Positions 36,128-44,595 are shown, counted from the first letter of the stretch. The stretch: DNA of 64,000 nucleotides from Thermohalobacter berrensis (GCF_003609645.1 NZ_MCIB01000001.1:124001-188000); one strand, 5' to 3'. Translations and numbers: made by a program. The notes: a model not told the origin generated them from the sequence alone.

Positions 36128-36494
36128 GTATGAGAAGGTTGTTGAAATAGGTTTACTATTTGACTTTTACGGAAAACTTTTAAGTGAAAGACAGTATATA
36201 ATTATTGAGATGTATTATTTACATGACTTATCACTTGCAGAAATAGGCGAACAACTTAAGATAAGCAGACAAGGAGTTTATGATATATTAAAAAGGGCAG
36301 AAGATAAATTGTATTCTTATGAAGATAAATTAGGTCTCGTTAAGAAATTCCAAGATAATAAAAAGAAACTTAAAAAGATTTTAGATTATGCTAATAAAGT
36401 AAATGAAGAACTGACAGCAGAACAAAACGGCGAGTTAAAAAATCATATAAAAGAGATTAAGGAAATTGCTTTGGATATTTTAGAAAAAAATTAG
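36126..36494 (+). CDS. ylxM: YlxM family DNA-binding protein, SRP-associated
   Basis: A 122-residue protein with a sigma-factor-like helix-turn-helix (ERQYIIIEMYYLHDLSLAEIGEQLKISRQGVYDILKRAED, about residues 18-57). YlxM/p13 is encoded upstream of ffh in most Firmicutes, and in Streptococcus it modulates SRP GTPase activity. The start at 36126 (MYEKVVEIGLLFDFYG) follows GGTGAT (36115-36120); earlier in-frame starts lie in the palindrome/promoter. It is 11 bases before ffh. Confidence 0.92.
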   Translation: MYEKVVEIGLLFDFYGKLLSERQYIIIEMYYLHDLSLAEIGEQLKISRQGVYDILKRAEDKLYSYEDKLGLVKKFQDNKKKLKKILDYANKVNEELTAEQNGELKNHIKEIKEIALDILEKN

Positions 36495-36505
36495 GAGGTT
36501 AAGTA

Positions 36506-37846
36506 ATGATTTTTGAAAGTTTAGCCGAAAAGCTGCAAAAGTCTTTAAATAAGTTAAAGGGAAAAGGTAAGTTATCGGAAAAAGATGTAAAACAGGTTAT
36601 GAGAGAAGTAAAGCTAGCCCTACTTGAAGCAGATGTTAACTTTAAAGTTGTAAAGAAGTTTGTAAACAGTGTTAAGGAAAGAGCAGTAGGGCATGAGGTA
36701 ATGGAAAGTTTAACACCTGGACAACAAGTAATTAAAATAGTTAATGATGAATTAACTAAATTAATGGGTGAAGAACAGAAGAAAATAGAGTTTGCACCAC
36801 AACCTCCTACTATAATCATGATGTGCGGATTACAAGGAGCAGGTAAGACAACTACTTCTGGAAAATTAGGTATTTTATTAAAGAAAAAAGGTAAATCACC
36901 ATTACTAGTAGCTTGTGATATATATAGACCAGCAGCAATAAAGCAATTAGAAGTAGTTGGTGAAAAGGCTGATATACCAGTTTTCTCAATGGGTGATAAG
37001 CAAAATCCAGTAAATATTGCAAAAGCATCTATTGAACATGCAAAAAAGAATGGATATGATGTGGTAATTTTAGATACAGCTGGAAGACTTCATATAGATG
37101 AAGAGCTTATGGATGAGTTAGAAAATATAAAAAGTGAAGTAAATCCTAAAGAGATTCTTTTAGTTGTAGATGCAATGACAGGACAGGATGCTGTAACAGT
37201 TGCAGAATCTTTTAATGATAAGTTAGGTATAGATGGTGTTGTTTTAACAAAACTTGATGGTGATGCTAGAGGAGGGGCAGCTTTATCTATAAGAGCTGTT
37301 ACCGATAAACCTATCAAGTTTGTAGGTATGGGAGAAAAGTTAGACCAGCTTGAGCCTTTTTATCCAGATAGAATGGCTTCAAGAATATTAGGAATGGGAG
37401 ATGTCCTAACACTAATAGAAAAGGCTCAAGCAAACATAGATGCTAAAAAAGCAATGGAGTTTGAAAAAAAGTTAAAAACTCAGCAATTTACATTTGATGA
37501 TTTCCTTGAACAATTACAGCAAATGAAAAATATGGGACCACTTGATCAAATACTTGAGATGATACCAGGTATAGGATCAAAACAGCTTAAAAAGCTAAAG
37601 GTAGATGAAAAGGAATTAGTTAAAATAGAAGCAATTATTCAATCTATGACTAAAGAAGAAAGACAAAATCCATCTATAATAAATGGAAGCAGAAGAAAAA
37701 GAATAGCTAGAGGTAGTGGTACAAATATACAAGATGTAAATAGACTTTTAAAGCAATTTAAAGAAACTAAAAAGATGATGAAGAAGATGACAAATATGGA
37801 AAAAGCTATGAAAAAAGGAAAGTTTAAATTTCCATTTTTCAGATAG
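36506..37846 (+). CDS. ffh: Signal recognition particle protein Ffh (SRP54)
   Basis: The SRP GTPase that binds signal sequences and 4.5S/6S SRP RNA. The 446-residue protein has an N domain (KLQKSLNKLKGKGKLSEKDV), a G domain with GLQGAGKTTTSGKLG (G1), DIYRPAAIKQLE, DTAGR and TKLDGDARGGAAL, then a Met-rich M domain (about 330-446) ending in KKMMKKMTNMEKAMKKGKF. AGGAGG precedes the ATG. It is in one unit with ylxM, rpsP and khpA. Confidence 0.97.
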   Translation: MIFESLAEKLQKSLNKLKGKGKLSEKDVKQVMREVKLALLEADVNFKVVKKFVNSVKERAVGHEVMESLTPGQQVIKIVNDELTKLMGEEQKKIEFAPQPPTIIMMCGLQGAGKTTTSGKLGILLKKKGKSPLLVACDIYRPAAIKQLEVVGEKADIPVFSMGDKQNPVNIAKASIEHAKKNGYDVVILDTAGRLHIDEELMDELENIKSEVNPKEILLVVDAMTGQDAVTVAESFNDKLGIDGVVLTKLDGDARGGAALSIRAVTDKPIKFVGMGEKLDQLEPFYPDRMASRILGMGDVLTLIEKAQANIDAKKAMEFEKKLKTQQFTFDDFLEQLQQMKNMGPLDQILEMIPGIGSKQLKKLKVDEKELVKIEAIIQSMTKEERQNPSIINGSRRKRIARGSGTNIQDVNRLLKQFKETKKMMKKMTNMEKAMKKGKFKFPFFR

Positions 37847-37874
37847 ATAAAAATATTTAAGGAGGTGCATTTTA

Positions 37875-38144
37875 ATGGCAGTAAAAATTAGATTAAGAAG
37901 AATGGGTGCTAAGAAAAAGCCTTTCTACAGAATTGTAGTTGCTGATTCTCGTTCACCAAGAGATGGTAGATTTATTGAGGAGTTAGGTTTTTATAACCCA
38001 GTATCAGAGCCTAAAGAAGTTAAAATTGATGCTGAGAAGGCTGTTAAGTGGCTAAAAAATGGGGCAAAGCCAACTGATACTGTAAATGACTTATTTAAGA
38101 AAAATGGAATTTATGAAAAATTAGAAGAATCAAAAGAAGCATAA
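37875..38144 (+). CDS. rpsP: 30S ribosomal protein S16
   Basis: An 89-residue ribosomal protein needed for 30S assembly: [40 protein letters not shown] is the universal N-terminal half, quoted in part. A strong AAGGAGGTG site precedes the ATG, 28 bases after ffh. It is followed by khpA, the normal order. Confidence 0.98.
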   Translation: MAVKIRLRRMGAKKKPFYRIVVADSRSPRDGRFIEELGFYNPVSEPKEVKIDAEKAVKWLKNGAKPTDTVNDLFKKNGIYEKLEESKEA

Positions 38145-38168
38145 TTATTCCTCAGGGGGTGAAACTAT

Positions 38169-38399
38169 GTGGGAGAACTAGTAGAAACAATTGCGAAAGC
38201 ACTAGTTGACAGACCAGAAGATGTAAGAGTAAATGAAATAGAAGGAACACAATCAGTTATAATTGAGCTAAAGGTAGCCCCAGAAGATATGGGTAAAGTT
38301 ATTGGTAAGCAAGGTAGAATAGCAAAAGCTATAAGAACAGTAGTGAAAGCAGCTGCTACTAAGGAGAATAAAAGAGTAGTAGTAGAGATAATTCAGTAA
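38169..38399 (+). CDS. khpA: KH-domain RNA-binding protein KhpA
   Basis: A 76-residue single KH domain. It has LKVAPEDMGKVIGKQGRIAKAIRTVV with the GKQG form of the GxxG RNA-binding loop (about residues 44-47). KhpA pairs with KhpB (Jag/EloR) in Firmicutes to bind small RNAs and influence cell elongation. The start is GTG 38169 after CAGGGGGTG; ATG at 38167 is out of frame and stops at once. It is in the standard place between rpsP and rimM, followed by a hairpin. Confidence 0.93.
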   Translation: MGELVETIAKALVDRPEDVRVNEIEGTQSVIIELKVAPEDMGKVIGKQGRIAKAIRTVVKAAATKENKRVVVEIIQ

Positions 38400-38430
38400 A
38401 GGGATTAGTTTTACTAGTCCCTTTATTTTA
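38398..38430 (+). terminator. Terminator or attenuator after khpA
   Basis: An 11-bp stem with one G-T pair (AAAGGGATTAG 38398-38408, CTAGTCCCTTT 38414-38424), followed by ATTTTAT. It lies 20 bases before rimM, so some read-through is likely. Confidence 0.7.
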
Positions 38431-38449
38431 TATAAGAGGGGTAATGGGT

Positions 38450-38950
38450 ATGACTGATTATATTCAAATTGGTAAGATAGTTAATACTCATGGTATTAAA
38501 GGTGAATTAAAGGTTATTCCTTTAACTGATGATATTGAAAGGTTTGAAAAATTAGATACTATCTTTATTGAAAAGGAAGAAGATGAATTTCAAGTTAAAA
38601 AGGTTTGGTATAAGAAAAATTTTGTTATTCTAAAATTAAAAGGATATAATAATATAAATGATGTTTTAAAATTTAAAAATAGATTTATTTTAATTCATAA
38701 AGATGATGCAATTGAATTACCTGAGGACAGTTATTTTATCTTTGAAATAAAAGGATTAGATGTATATCATATCAATGGAGAAAAGATAGGTAAAGTAGTT
38801 GATGTATTACAACCAGGAGCTAATGATGTATATGTTGTTAAAAATGGAAATAAAGAATATCTAATACCAGCAGTAAAAGAGTTTATAAAGGAAATTAATC
38901 TTGAGGAAGGAAAAATAGTAATAGACCCTATTGAAGGAATGATAGAATGA
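38450..38950 (+). CDS. rimM: 16S rRNA processing protein RimM
   Basis: A 30S maturation factor that binds S19. The 166-residue protein has the N-terminal RimM domain ([25 protein letters not shown]) and a C-terminal PRC-barrel (about 95-166; [13 protein letters not shown]...[12 protein letters not shown]). I prefer ATG 38450 (8 bases after AGAGGGG) over ATG 38444, which is too close to the site. Its stop overlaps the start of trmD by 4 bases (ATGA). Confidence 0.95.
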   Translation: MTDYIQIGKIVNTHGIKGELKVIPLTDDIERFEKLDTIFIEKEEDEFQVKKVWYKKNFVILKLKGYNNINDVLKFKNRFILIHKDDAIELPEDSYFIFEIKGLDVYHINGEKIGKVVDVLQPGANDVYVVKNGNKEYLIPAVKEFIKEINLEEGKIVIDPIEGMIE

Positions 38951-39684
38951 AAATAGATATTTTAACTCTATTTCCTGAAATGTTTAAGGGTGTTTTTGGA
39001 AGTAGTATATTAAAAAGGGCTATTGAAAAAGAAATTGTTGATATTAATTGTATTAATATTAGGGATTTTTCTAAAGATAAACATAAAAAAGTAGATGATT
39101 ATCCCTTTGGTGGAGGTCCAGGAATGGTGATAAAGCCTGAACCTATTTATGATGCAATAGAATCCGTAAAAGCTGCTGATTCTAGAATTATATTTCTAAC
39201 ACCAAAAGGGAAAGTATATAATCAATCAATTGCAAATAGTTTATCTAAGGAGAAGCATTTAATATTCCTATGTGGACACTATGAAGGAGTAGACAATCGA
39301 ATTATTGAAAATTATGTAACTGATGAAATTTCAATAGGAGATTATGTATTAACTGGTGGAGAATTACCTGCCATGGTTGTTATAGATTCTGTGGTTCGAT
39401 TAATACCAGGAGTATTAGGGAAAGAAGAATCCTTTATAGAAGAATCACATTATGATGGGCTATTAGAATACCCACAATATACTAGGCCTAGGGAATTTAA
39501 AGGTCATAAGGTTCCTGAAGTATTGCTATCAGGTAACCATAAAAAAATAGAAGAATGGAGAAAATATAAAGCCTTAGAACTTACATATATTAGAAGACCA
39601 GATCTACTAAAAAATAAGAAGCTAACAAAGGAAGAAGAAAAATTATTAAAACAAATTAAAGAAGATATGAATAAATTATTGTAA
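38947..39684 (+). CDS. trmD: tRNA (guanine-N1)-methyltransferase TrmD
   Basis: Methylates G37 of tRNAs reading CUN, CCN and CGG codons to keep the reading frame. It is a 245-residue SPOUT-class enzyme with the trefoil knot motifs [15 protein letters not shown] (about 97-111) and [20 protein letters not shown] (about 128-147), plus [11 protein letters not shown] near residue 55. It overlaps rimM by four bases, and its stop overlaps the -35 of the rplS promoter. Confidence 0.97.
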   Translation: MKIDILTLFPEMFKGVFGSSILKRAIEKEIVDINCINIRDFSKDKHKKVDDYPFGGGPGMVIKPEPIYDAIESVKAADSRIIFLTPKGKVYNQSIANSLSKEKHLIFLCGHYEGVDNRIIENYVTDEISIGDYVLTGGELPAMVVIDSVVRLIPGVLGKEESFIEESHYDGLLEYPQYTRPREFKGHKVPEVLLSGNHKKIEEWRKYKALELTYIRRPDLLKNKKLTKEEEKLLKQIKEDMNKLL

Positions 39685-39707
39685 TTTTATTCTATATATG
39701 CTATAAT
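39679..39707 (+). promoter_or_regulatory. rplS promoter
   Basis: TTGTAA (39679-39684, overlapping the trmD stop), 17 bases, TATAAT (39702-39707) preceded by TG. The predicted start at about 39714 begins the L19 leader. Confidence 0.7.
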
Positions 39708-39712
39708 TACAT

Positions 39713-39777
39713 GTGGCAAAACGGGCGGTCCTCTGTCACATAATGTGATAAGAACGTCTAGGAAGAAAGGAGGTACA
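39713..39777 (+). ncRNA. Ribosomal protein L19 leader RNA
   Basis: Between promoter and ribosome site lies GGGCGGTCCTCTGTCACAT, a TGTCACAT/ATGTGATA hairpin (39734-39751) and GAACGTCTAGGA, where TCCT (39729-39732) can pair with AGGA (39760-39763). This matches my recollection of the Firmicute L19 leader (conserved GCGGUCCUCUGU...AGAACGUCUAGGA). Such leaders are thought to let excess L19 repress its own synthesis. Confidence 0.7.
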
Positions 39778-39780
39778 GCC

Positions 39781-40128
39781 ATGGATATAATAAGACAAAT
39801 AGAACAAGAACAACTAAGAAACGATATACCAGATTTCAACGTAGGAGATACTGTACAAGTACACTATAAGGTAAAAGAAGGAAACAGAGAAAGAGTACAG
39901 GTATTTGAAGGTACAGTACTTAAAAGACAAGGTGGAGGTTGTAGAGAGACTTTCACTGTAAGAAGAATATCTTACGGTGTAGGAGTAGAAAGAACTTTCC
40001 CTGTGCACTCTCCAAGAATAGAGAAGTTAGTTGTAACTAGAAGAGGTAAGGTTAGAAGAGCTAAACTTAATTACTTAAGAAATAGAACTGGTAAAGCTGC
40101 TAGAGTAAAAGAGAAGAGAGATTATTAA
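39781..40128 (+). CDS. rplS: 50S ribosomal protein L19
   Basis: A 115-residue protein at the 30S-50S interface. [19 protein letters not shown] and [28 protein letters not shown] with [24 protein letters not shown] are canonical. The start at 39781 follows AAAGGAGG; the frame is open upstream through the leader RNA but without a site. It has its own promoter, leader and terminator. Confidence 0.98.
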   Translation: MDIIRQIEQEQLRNDIPDFNVGDTVQVHYKVKEGNRERVQVFEGTVLKRQGGGCRETFTVRRISYGVGVERTFPVHSPRIEKLVVTRRGKVRRAKLNYLRNRTGKAARVKEKRDY

Positions 40129-40132
40129 TGGT

Positions 40133-40165
40133 ATTGGGACTGTTTTTCAGTCCCAATATTTATTT
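40133..40165 (+). terminator. Terminator after rplS
   Basis: A perfect 10-bp stem (ATTGGGACTG 40133-40142, CAGTCCCAAT 40148-40157) with a T-rich tail. Confidence 0.85.
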
Positions 40166-40232
40166 TTAAATAAAGATAATTAGAATAAAGACTTACTATT
40201 AGGTGATAATAGAAAAAAAGGCTGGTGATAGA

Positions 40233-41096
40233 ATGAAAATTAACTGGTATCCTGGGCATATGAAAAAAACAAAAGAGTTACTTAAAAAGAATCTTAAGCT
40301 TATAGATATTGTATTTGAATTGCTCGATGCAAGAATACCTATAAGTAGTAAGAATCCAGAAATTGATAAGATAATAGGGAATAAGCCTAGGATAGTTATC
40401 CTTAATAAAGCCGATTTAAGCAACAAAGATATAAATACTAAGTGGATAGAGTATTTTAATTCTAAAAATATTCCAATTGTGTTAACGAATGCTGCAAATA
40501 ATAAGGGAATTGACAAAATAATAAAAAAATCTAATGAGATTATGAAAGATAGAATAGAGGCATTAAGAAAAAAAGGAATTAAGAACAAGCCAATAAGGTC
40601 TATGATAGTGGGAATACCTAATGTGGGAAAATCAACATTGATTAATGCTTTGGCAGGGAAAAAGAGAGCTAAGACTGGAAATAAACCTGGTGTTACAAAA
40701 GGAAAACAATGGATTAAACTTAGAGGAAATTTAGAGCTTTTAGATACGCCGGGAATTTTATGGCCAAAGTTTGATGATGAAAGGGTTGGGCTTAATCTCG
40801 CATTTACAGGAGCCATTAAAGATGAAATAATAGATACTGAAACTTTAGCTTTAAGGTTAATTGAAAGATTAATAGAAATATCCCCTGAAAAACTAGAGAA
40901 TAGATATAATGTTGAAATATCAGATAAAACAGGACTACAAGTATTAGATGATATTGCAGTAAAAAGAGGTTGTATTGTAAGTGGTGGAGAAGTTGACTAT
41001 ACTAGAGTAGCCCATTTAATACTTGATGAATTTAGAAAAGGGATAATTGGTAAAATAACACTGGAAGAACCTAATCAAATTGAGGGCACATTTTAA
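40233..41096 (+). CDS. rbgA: Ribosome biogenesis GTPase RbgA (YlqF)
   Basis: A circularly permuted GTPase needed for late 50S assembly. The 287-residue protein begins INWYPGHMKKTKELLKKNL, with motif order G4 (NKAD, about residue 61), G5, G1 (GIPNVGKSTLINAL, about 127-140) and G3 (DTPG), then an ANTAR-like helical C-terminal domain (about 190-287). I chose ATG 40233 with GGTGAT 4 bases upstream; GTG 40203 is in frame but atypical. It is followed by a terminator that covers its stop codon. Confidence 0.95.
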   Translation: MKINWYPGHMKKTKELLKKNLKLIDIVFELLDARIPISSKNPEIDKIIGNKPRIVILNKADLSNKDINTKWIEYFNSKNIPIVLTNAANNKGIDKIIKKSNEIMKDRIEALRKKGIKNKPIRSMIVGIPNVGKSTLINALAGKKRAKTGNKPGVTKGKQWIKLRGNLELLDTPGILWPKFDDERVGLNLAFTGAIKDEIIDTETLALRLIERLIEISPEKLENRYNVEISDKTGLQVLDDIAVKRGCIVSGGEVDYTRVAHLILDEFRKGIIGKITLEEPNQIEGTF

Positions 41097-41113
41097 ATTA
41101 ATGTGCCTTTTTT
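41083..41113 (+). terminator. Terminator overlapping the rbgA stop
   Basis: A perfect 10-bp stem (AGGGCACATT 41083-41092, AATGTGCCTT 41100-41109) and a T run. It separates rbgA from the downstream RNA element and rnhB. Confidence 0.85.
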
Positions 41114-41206
41114 ATTGTCTATATAAAGTATATTTTTATGTATTCTTTAAAAAAAAGAAAATACAACATTTGAGGAATGTGTAGATTTTTGTGAGACAAT
41201 AAAAAT

Positions 41207-41323
41207 AAAGGGTTGTAGGGGATGAAATCCCTTGGTATTAGAGGAGTTCTAAAGACTTACAAGCAATGGCCGAAGGGGAACTAGGATCCCCTAGCGGAAG
41301 CGAGCAAAGCTGGCTTTTTTTAT
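41207..41323 (+). ncRNA. GC-rich structured RNA of unassigned class, upstream of rnhB
   Basis: About 115 bases, clearly less AT-rich than the flanks, fold by eye as follows. An outer TTGTA (41213-41217)/TACAA (41258-41262) helix encloses two hairpins, GGGAT/ATCCC (41219-41231, GAA loop) and TTAGA/TCTAA (41238-41252). Next comes CCGaAGGGGA (41270-41279)/TCCCCTagCGG (41287-41297), then GCGAGC/GCTGGC (41300-41314, one mismatch) with a T7 tail as terminator. A further hairpin TACAACATT/AATGTGTA precedes it (41162-41183). It contains no convincing open frame. It does not match any riboswitch class I can recall; it may be a leader of rnhB or an independent small RNA. Confidence 0.5.
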
Positions 41324-41383
41324 TTTTAAAAAGGAATTTATATATTAAAAGAGAATTTATTAATATAGGTGGAGGGAGATATA

Positions 41384-42037
41384 ATGCTTAAAATAGAAAA
41401 AGAATTATGGGAAAAAGGCTATGATTATATTGCTTGTATAGATGAAGTTGGAAGAGGTTGTTTAGCTGGAGATGTTGTAGCCTGTGCATTAATAATGCCA
41501 AAAGAGTTAGTAATAGAAGATGTAAAAGATTCAAAAAAGTTAACTCCTAGAAAAAGGGAAAAATTGTATGATATTATTTTAGATAAAGCAATTGGTGTTG
41601 GGATTGGTCGTGTTGATTCTAAGACAATAGATGAAATCAATATTAAAAAAAGTACATTATTAGCTATGAAAAGGGCAGTTGAGAATTTAAAAGATAAAGA
41701 AGGTAATAAGATTAAACCTGATTTTCTTTTAATTGATGCAGAAAAAATAGATATGAATATACCACAAATGAGTGTTATAAAAGGGGATAGTAAATGTCAT
41801 GGAATTGCTGCTGCATCTATAATAGCTAAAGTATTTAGAGATAGATTATGTTATGATTGGTCAAAAAAATATGAAGGCTACGACTTAGAAAATAATAAAG
41901 GTTATGGGACAAAAAAACATAGAGAGGCTTTGAAAAAATTAGGACCTTCAGCTATACATAGAAAAAGTTTTTTAAAAAAAATATTAACTCAAGAAAAGCA
42001 GATAAGCCTATTTGGTGATGAAAATGAGGATAGGTAA
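41384..42037 (+). CDS. rnhB: Ribonuclease HII
   Basis: Removes ribonucleotides from DNA and RNA primers. The 217-residue protein has the catalytic IDEVGRGCLAGDVV (Asp-Glu, about residues 20-33), DSKKLTPRKRE, LLIDAEK (Asp about 118) and GIAAASIIAKVFRDRL. The start at 41384 follows GGAGGGAG with 7 bases spacing. The 3' end overlaps the next gene by 20 bases. The family and the rbgA-rnhB order agree. Confidence 0.96.
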   Translation: MLKIEKELWEKGYDYIACIDEVGRGCLAGDVVACALIMPKELVIEDVKDSKKLTPRKREKLYDIILDKAIGVGIGRVDSKTIDEINIKKSTLLAMKRAVENLKDKEGNKIKPDFLLIDAEKIDMNIPQMSVIKGDSKCHGIAAASIIAKVFRDRLCYDWSKKYEGYDLENNKGYGTKKHREALKKLGPSAIHRKSFLKKILTQEKQISLFGDENEDR

Positions 42038-43406
42038 ACTTTTATCAGATAGTTTACAAATAAAGAATGAAAAGAGTATAGCTTTATCCAAAGGGACTGT
42101 TATTAGAGCTAAGGTAATAGAAATTAATGGAGAATATGTGACATTAGATTTAGGCCATGGAAATATTTTGAAGGGTAAAACTAATATCCCTCTTAAAGAA
42201 GAATTAGGTAAAACTCTAAGATTTTTTATAAAGGATGCAAATGATTCTAAAATAATTATGACACCTCTTAATAATGAAAATGTTAATACAATGGATAATG
42301 AAGAAAACTTAAAGACAGTACTTTTAAAAAATAATTTAGAAATTAATGAAGAAAATCTTGAGATATTAAAAAATTTATTTAAATATAAAATGCCAGTAAA
42401 TCGAGAAACAATTAATAGAATACGTGTACTTATTAACAAAATAATTGGATTAAGTAATCTTAAGGAAGATGAAAATATTGAAGTAATGGGTAATAGTAAA
42501 GATATACTCAATGAAAGCCTAGAAAAGTTAATTAAGGTTAAAGTAAAGGGTAATATAAATAATGAAATGAAAAACCAACTTTCCTTAGCAAATAAAAGTG
42601 TATTAAAGGATATGTTCAATAATATAACTAGTGATTATAAAGAAAAAAAGGTAATCTATCAGCTTATTAAAAGAGTAGTTTTTTTATTAAAAGCAGATAT
42701 GAAAATATCAATTAATAGTTTTAAATTTTTGTCTGAAATATTAGAGGGGAAAAATCCAATTGAAAAGGATATTGACGCAATAATTAATCTTTTAAAAGAA
42801 AAAATCTCAGATAAAGAATTAATAAATAAAGCATCCAAAATAATTGAAGGTGTCAATGTAAAGTTTAATAATGAAGATAAAGAAAATATTAAGAATTACT
42901 ATCAAAAATTAAATGAAATTATTAATAATATAAAAGATATTTTAGAGAAAAATAGAAAGATTTCTAAGGAAGTTTTAAATAAATTTGAGCAAATTCAAAG
43001 TAAAATAGATTTTATTAATAGATTAAATGAGAATGGTACATTTCTATATATACCAATTACTCTAAATAATAAAAATAAAAAAGGTCAACAACTATTTATT
43101 TTAAATAAAAAAAGACTAAAAAGAAATAGTAATGATTTTAAGGTTTTTATATCACTAAATACAAAAAATTTAAATAAAGTTAATATTTTATGCCATTTGA
43201 ATCAATCGAATTTAAATGTAATATTTAATTTAGAAAATGAAGGTATTATAAAACTATTTAAAGAGAAACAAGAGAACTTAAAAAACAAATTATCAGAATA
43301 CGGATTCAATGTAAATATAAAATTTAAGGTTAAAGAAAAAACTGACCCTTTAGACCTCTTTTCAGAAGATAGACCAAGTAATTACTTGCTTGATATAAGG
43401 GTGTGA
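42018..43406 (+). CDS. ylqG: FliK-like protein (YlqG type) with C-terminal hook-length-control domain
   Basis: A 462-residue, Asn/Lys-rich, low-complexity protein that overlaps rnhB. The C-terminal 110 residues (FLYIPITL...FKVFISLNTKNLNKVNILCHLNQSNLNVIFNLE, with L-SEYGFNVNIKFKV after it) have the strand/helix pattern of the FliK C-terminal domain (Flg_hook). The middle is predicted helical without motifs. In Bacillus ylqG sits in the same place, followed by the FlhB-like ylqH as here. A role in switching or tuning type III flagellar export is an inference. Several start codons (42012-42024) are possible; ATG 42018 is used here. Confidence 0.7.
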   Translation: MKMRIGKLLSDSLQIKNEKSIALSKGTVIRAKVIEINGEYVTLDLGHGNILKGKTNIPLKEELGKTLRFFIKDANDSKIIMTPLNNENVNTMDNEENLKTVLLKNNLEINEENLEILKNLFKYKMPVNRETINRIRVLINKIIGLSNLKEDENIEVMGNSKDILNESLEKLIKVKVKGNINNEMKNQLSLANKSVLKDMFNNITSDYKEKKVIYQLIKRVVFLLKADMKISINSFKFLSEILEGKNPIEKDIDAIINLLKEKISDKELINKASKIIEGVNVKFNNEDKENIKNYYQKLNEIINNIKDILEKNRKISKEVLNKFEQIQSKIDFINRLNENGTFLYIPITLNNKNKKGQQLFILNKKRLKRNSNDFKVFISLNTKNLNKVNILCHLNQSNLNVIFNLENEGIIKLFKEKQENLKNKLSEYGFNVNIKFKVKEKTDPLDLFSEDRPSNYLLDIRV

Positions 43407-43410
43407 TTAA

Positions 43411-43692
43411 ATGAAAAATGGCAATAAAAAAAAGGCAGTGGCAATTAAATATAATGAAGGTGATATTGCACCTAAAGTAATTGCAAAGGGAAAAGGTGAA
43501 GTAGCTAAAAAAATTATAAACAAAGGAAAAGAAGAAGGCATAGAGGTAGTAGAAAATAAAGAAATTACAGACAAACTTATTAATTTGGATATTGGTCAGG
43601 AAATACCTGAAGAGTTATATACAGCTGTTGCTGAAATTTTAGCTTTTGTTTATCAACTGGATAAAAATAAGGGGGATAATCTTGGGGAATAG
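43411..43692 (+). CDS. ylqH: FlhB C-terminal-domain-like protein (YlqH)
   Basis: A 93-residue protein matching the cytoplasmic domain of FlhB/YscU without the membrane part: KKAVAIKYNEGDIAPKVIAKGKGEVAKKII and LDIGQEIPEELYTAVAEILAFVYQLD. The autocleavage NPTH motif of true FlhB is absent, since the protein begins just after where NPTHY would be, so it resembles the free FlhB-CC fragment. It is 4 bases after the FliK-like gene and overlaps yraN by 11 bases. Confidence 0.88.
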   Translation: MKNGNKKKAVAIKYNEGDIAPKVIAKGKGEVAKKIINKGKEEGIEVVENKEITDKLINLDIGQEIPEELYTAVAEILAFVYQLDKNKGDNLGE

Positions 43693-44035
43693 GATTACAG
43701 GGATAATTGGTGAAAAAATTGCAGCTAAGTATTTAACCAAAAACAAATATAAAGTTTTAGAGAAAAACTATAAAAATAAAATTGGAGAGATTGATATAAT
43801 TGCTAAAAAGGATAAGACAATTATTTTTATAGAGGTTAAGACGAGAAAAAATCTTAATTATGGTTATCCTTATGAGGCAGTTAATAAAAGAAAAAGAAAT
43901 AAAATTATTAATACAGCCTATTGTTATATAAGACAAAATAAATTGAATAATACACAATATAGATTTGATATAGTAGAAGTCTATTTAAATAAAAAAGAAA
44001 AGATTAACCACATTAAAAATGCTTTTTGGATATAA
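43682..44035 (+). CDS. yraN: YraN family putative endonuclease (UPF0102)
   Basis: A 117-residue protein with the PD-(D/E)xK-like core GEIDIIAKKDKTIIFIEVKTR (about residues 39-59) and GYPYEAVNKRKRNKI after it, diagnostic for UPF0102. Biochemical function is not settled; relatives resemble Holliday-junction resolvases. The start is TTG 43682, 5 bases after GGGGGAT, which overlaps the ylqH end by 11 bases. It is the last gene of the rnhB-ylqG-ylqH-yraN unit, ahead of a terminator. Confidence 0.9.
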   Translation: MGNRITGIIGEKIAAKYLTKNKYKVLEKNYKNKIGEIDIIAKKDKTIIFIEVKTRKNLNYGYPYEAVNKRKRNKIINTAYCYIRQNKLNNTQYRFDIVEVYLNKKEKINHIKNAFWI

Positions 44036-44042
44036 AAACTAC

Positions 44043-44066
44043 AGGGCATCCCAATATGGATGCCCT
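44043..44066. terminator. Bidirectional hairpin between yraN and the CmpB-type gene
   Basis: A perfect 9-bp stem (AGGGCATCC 44043-44051, GGATGCCCT 44058-44066). It ends on the stop codon of the convergent gene. Confidence 0.75.
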
Positions 44067-44479
44067 TATTCTATGTGCGCAATTTTACTATCTAAGAAAT
44101 CATGAAATCTTTCAAAAAAGATACCAGCTAGAAACCATGCAGGAAAATAATCTAATCTTATATATCCATAAAGTGTATATTTTGTAGATTTTGTATAATC
44201 CCATGGACATATACCTATTAGATAATCTAAAAGCATACCTGAAAAAAATTCTATTGTATATATTAAAACCGTCCAAACTATGCCTCTTAAAAAAATATTA
44301 TTGTTTCTTATTTTATCGTGTATAGGTTCTAAGAATACAGCAAAACCATATATAAAAAACATCCATATATAAGTATGACCAGTTAAAGAAAGATTTCCTG
44401 AAAATAATGACCCTAATCCAGTCCAGAAAATTTCAATTATTAAGCCACTAAATCCATATATAATATAACGAGTTAACAT
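44066..44479 (-). CDS. CmpB-type putative ABC transporter integral membrane protein
   Basis: A 137-residue protein with four hydrophobic segments (about 5-25, 36-52, 62-88 and 112-128) and the conserved CPWDYTKSTKYTLYGYIRLDYFPAWFLAGIFFERFHD tail of PF06541 ('putative ABC-transporter type IV', CmpB), quoted in part. These short proteins occur widely in Clostridia without an obvious ATPase partner; no ATPase is adjacent here. Function unknown. Confidence 0.78.
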   Translation of the reverse strand: MLTRYIIYGFSGLIIEIFWTGLGSLFSGNLSLTGHTYIWMFFIYGFAVFLEPIHDKIRNNNIFLRGIVWTVLIYTIEFFSGMLLDYLIGICPWDYTKSTKYTLYGYIRLDYFPAWFLAGIFFERFHDFLDSKIAHIE

Positions 44480-44595
44480 AAACTTATTATGATCAAATCA
44501 CAAATTTTTATTCATTAAAAGATAATAATACATTTTAGGACAAAAAAGGGCATGAATGTCGGTATTTGACTATTACCCAGGGAATAAAAATAAAA

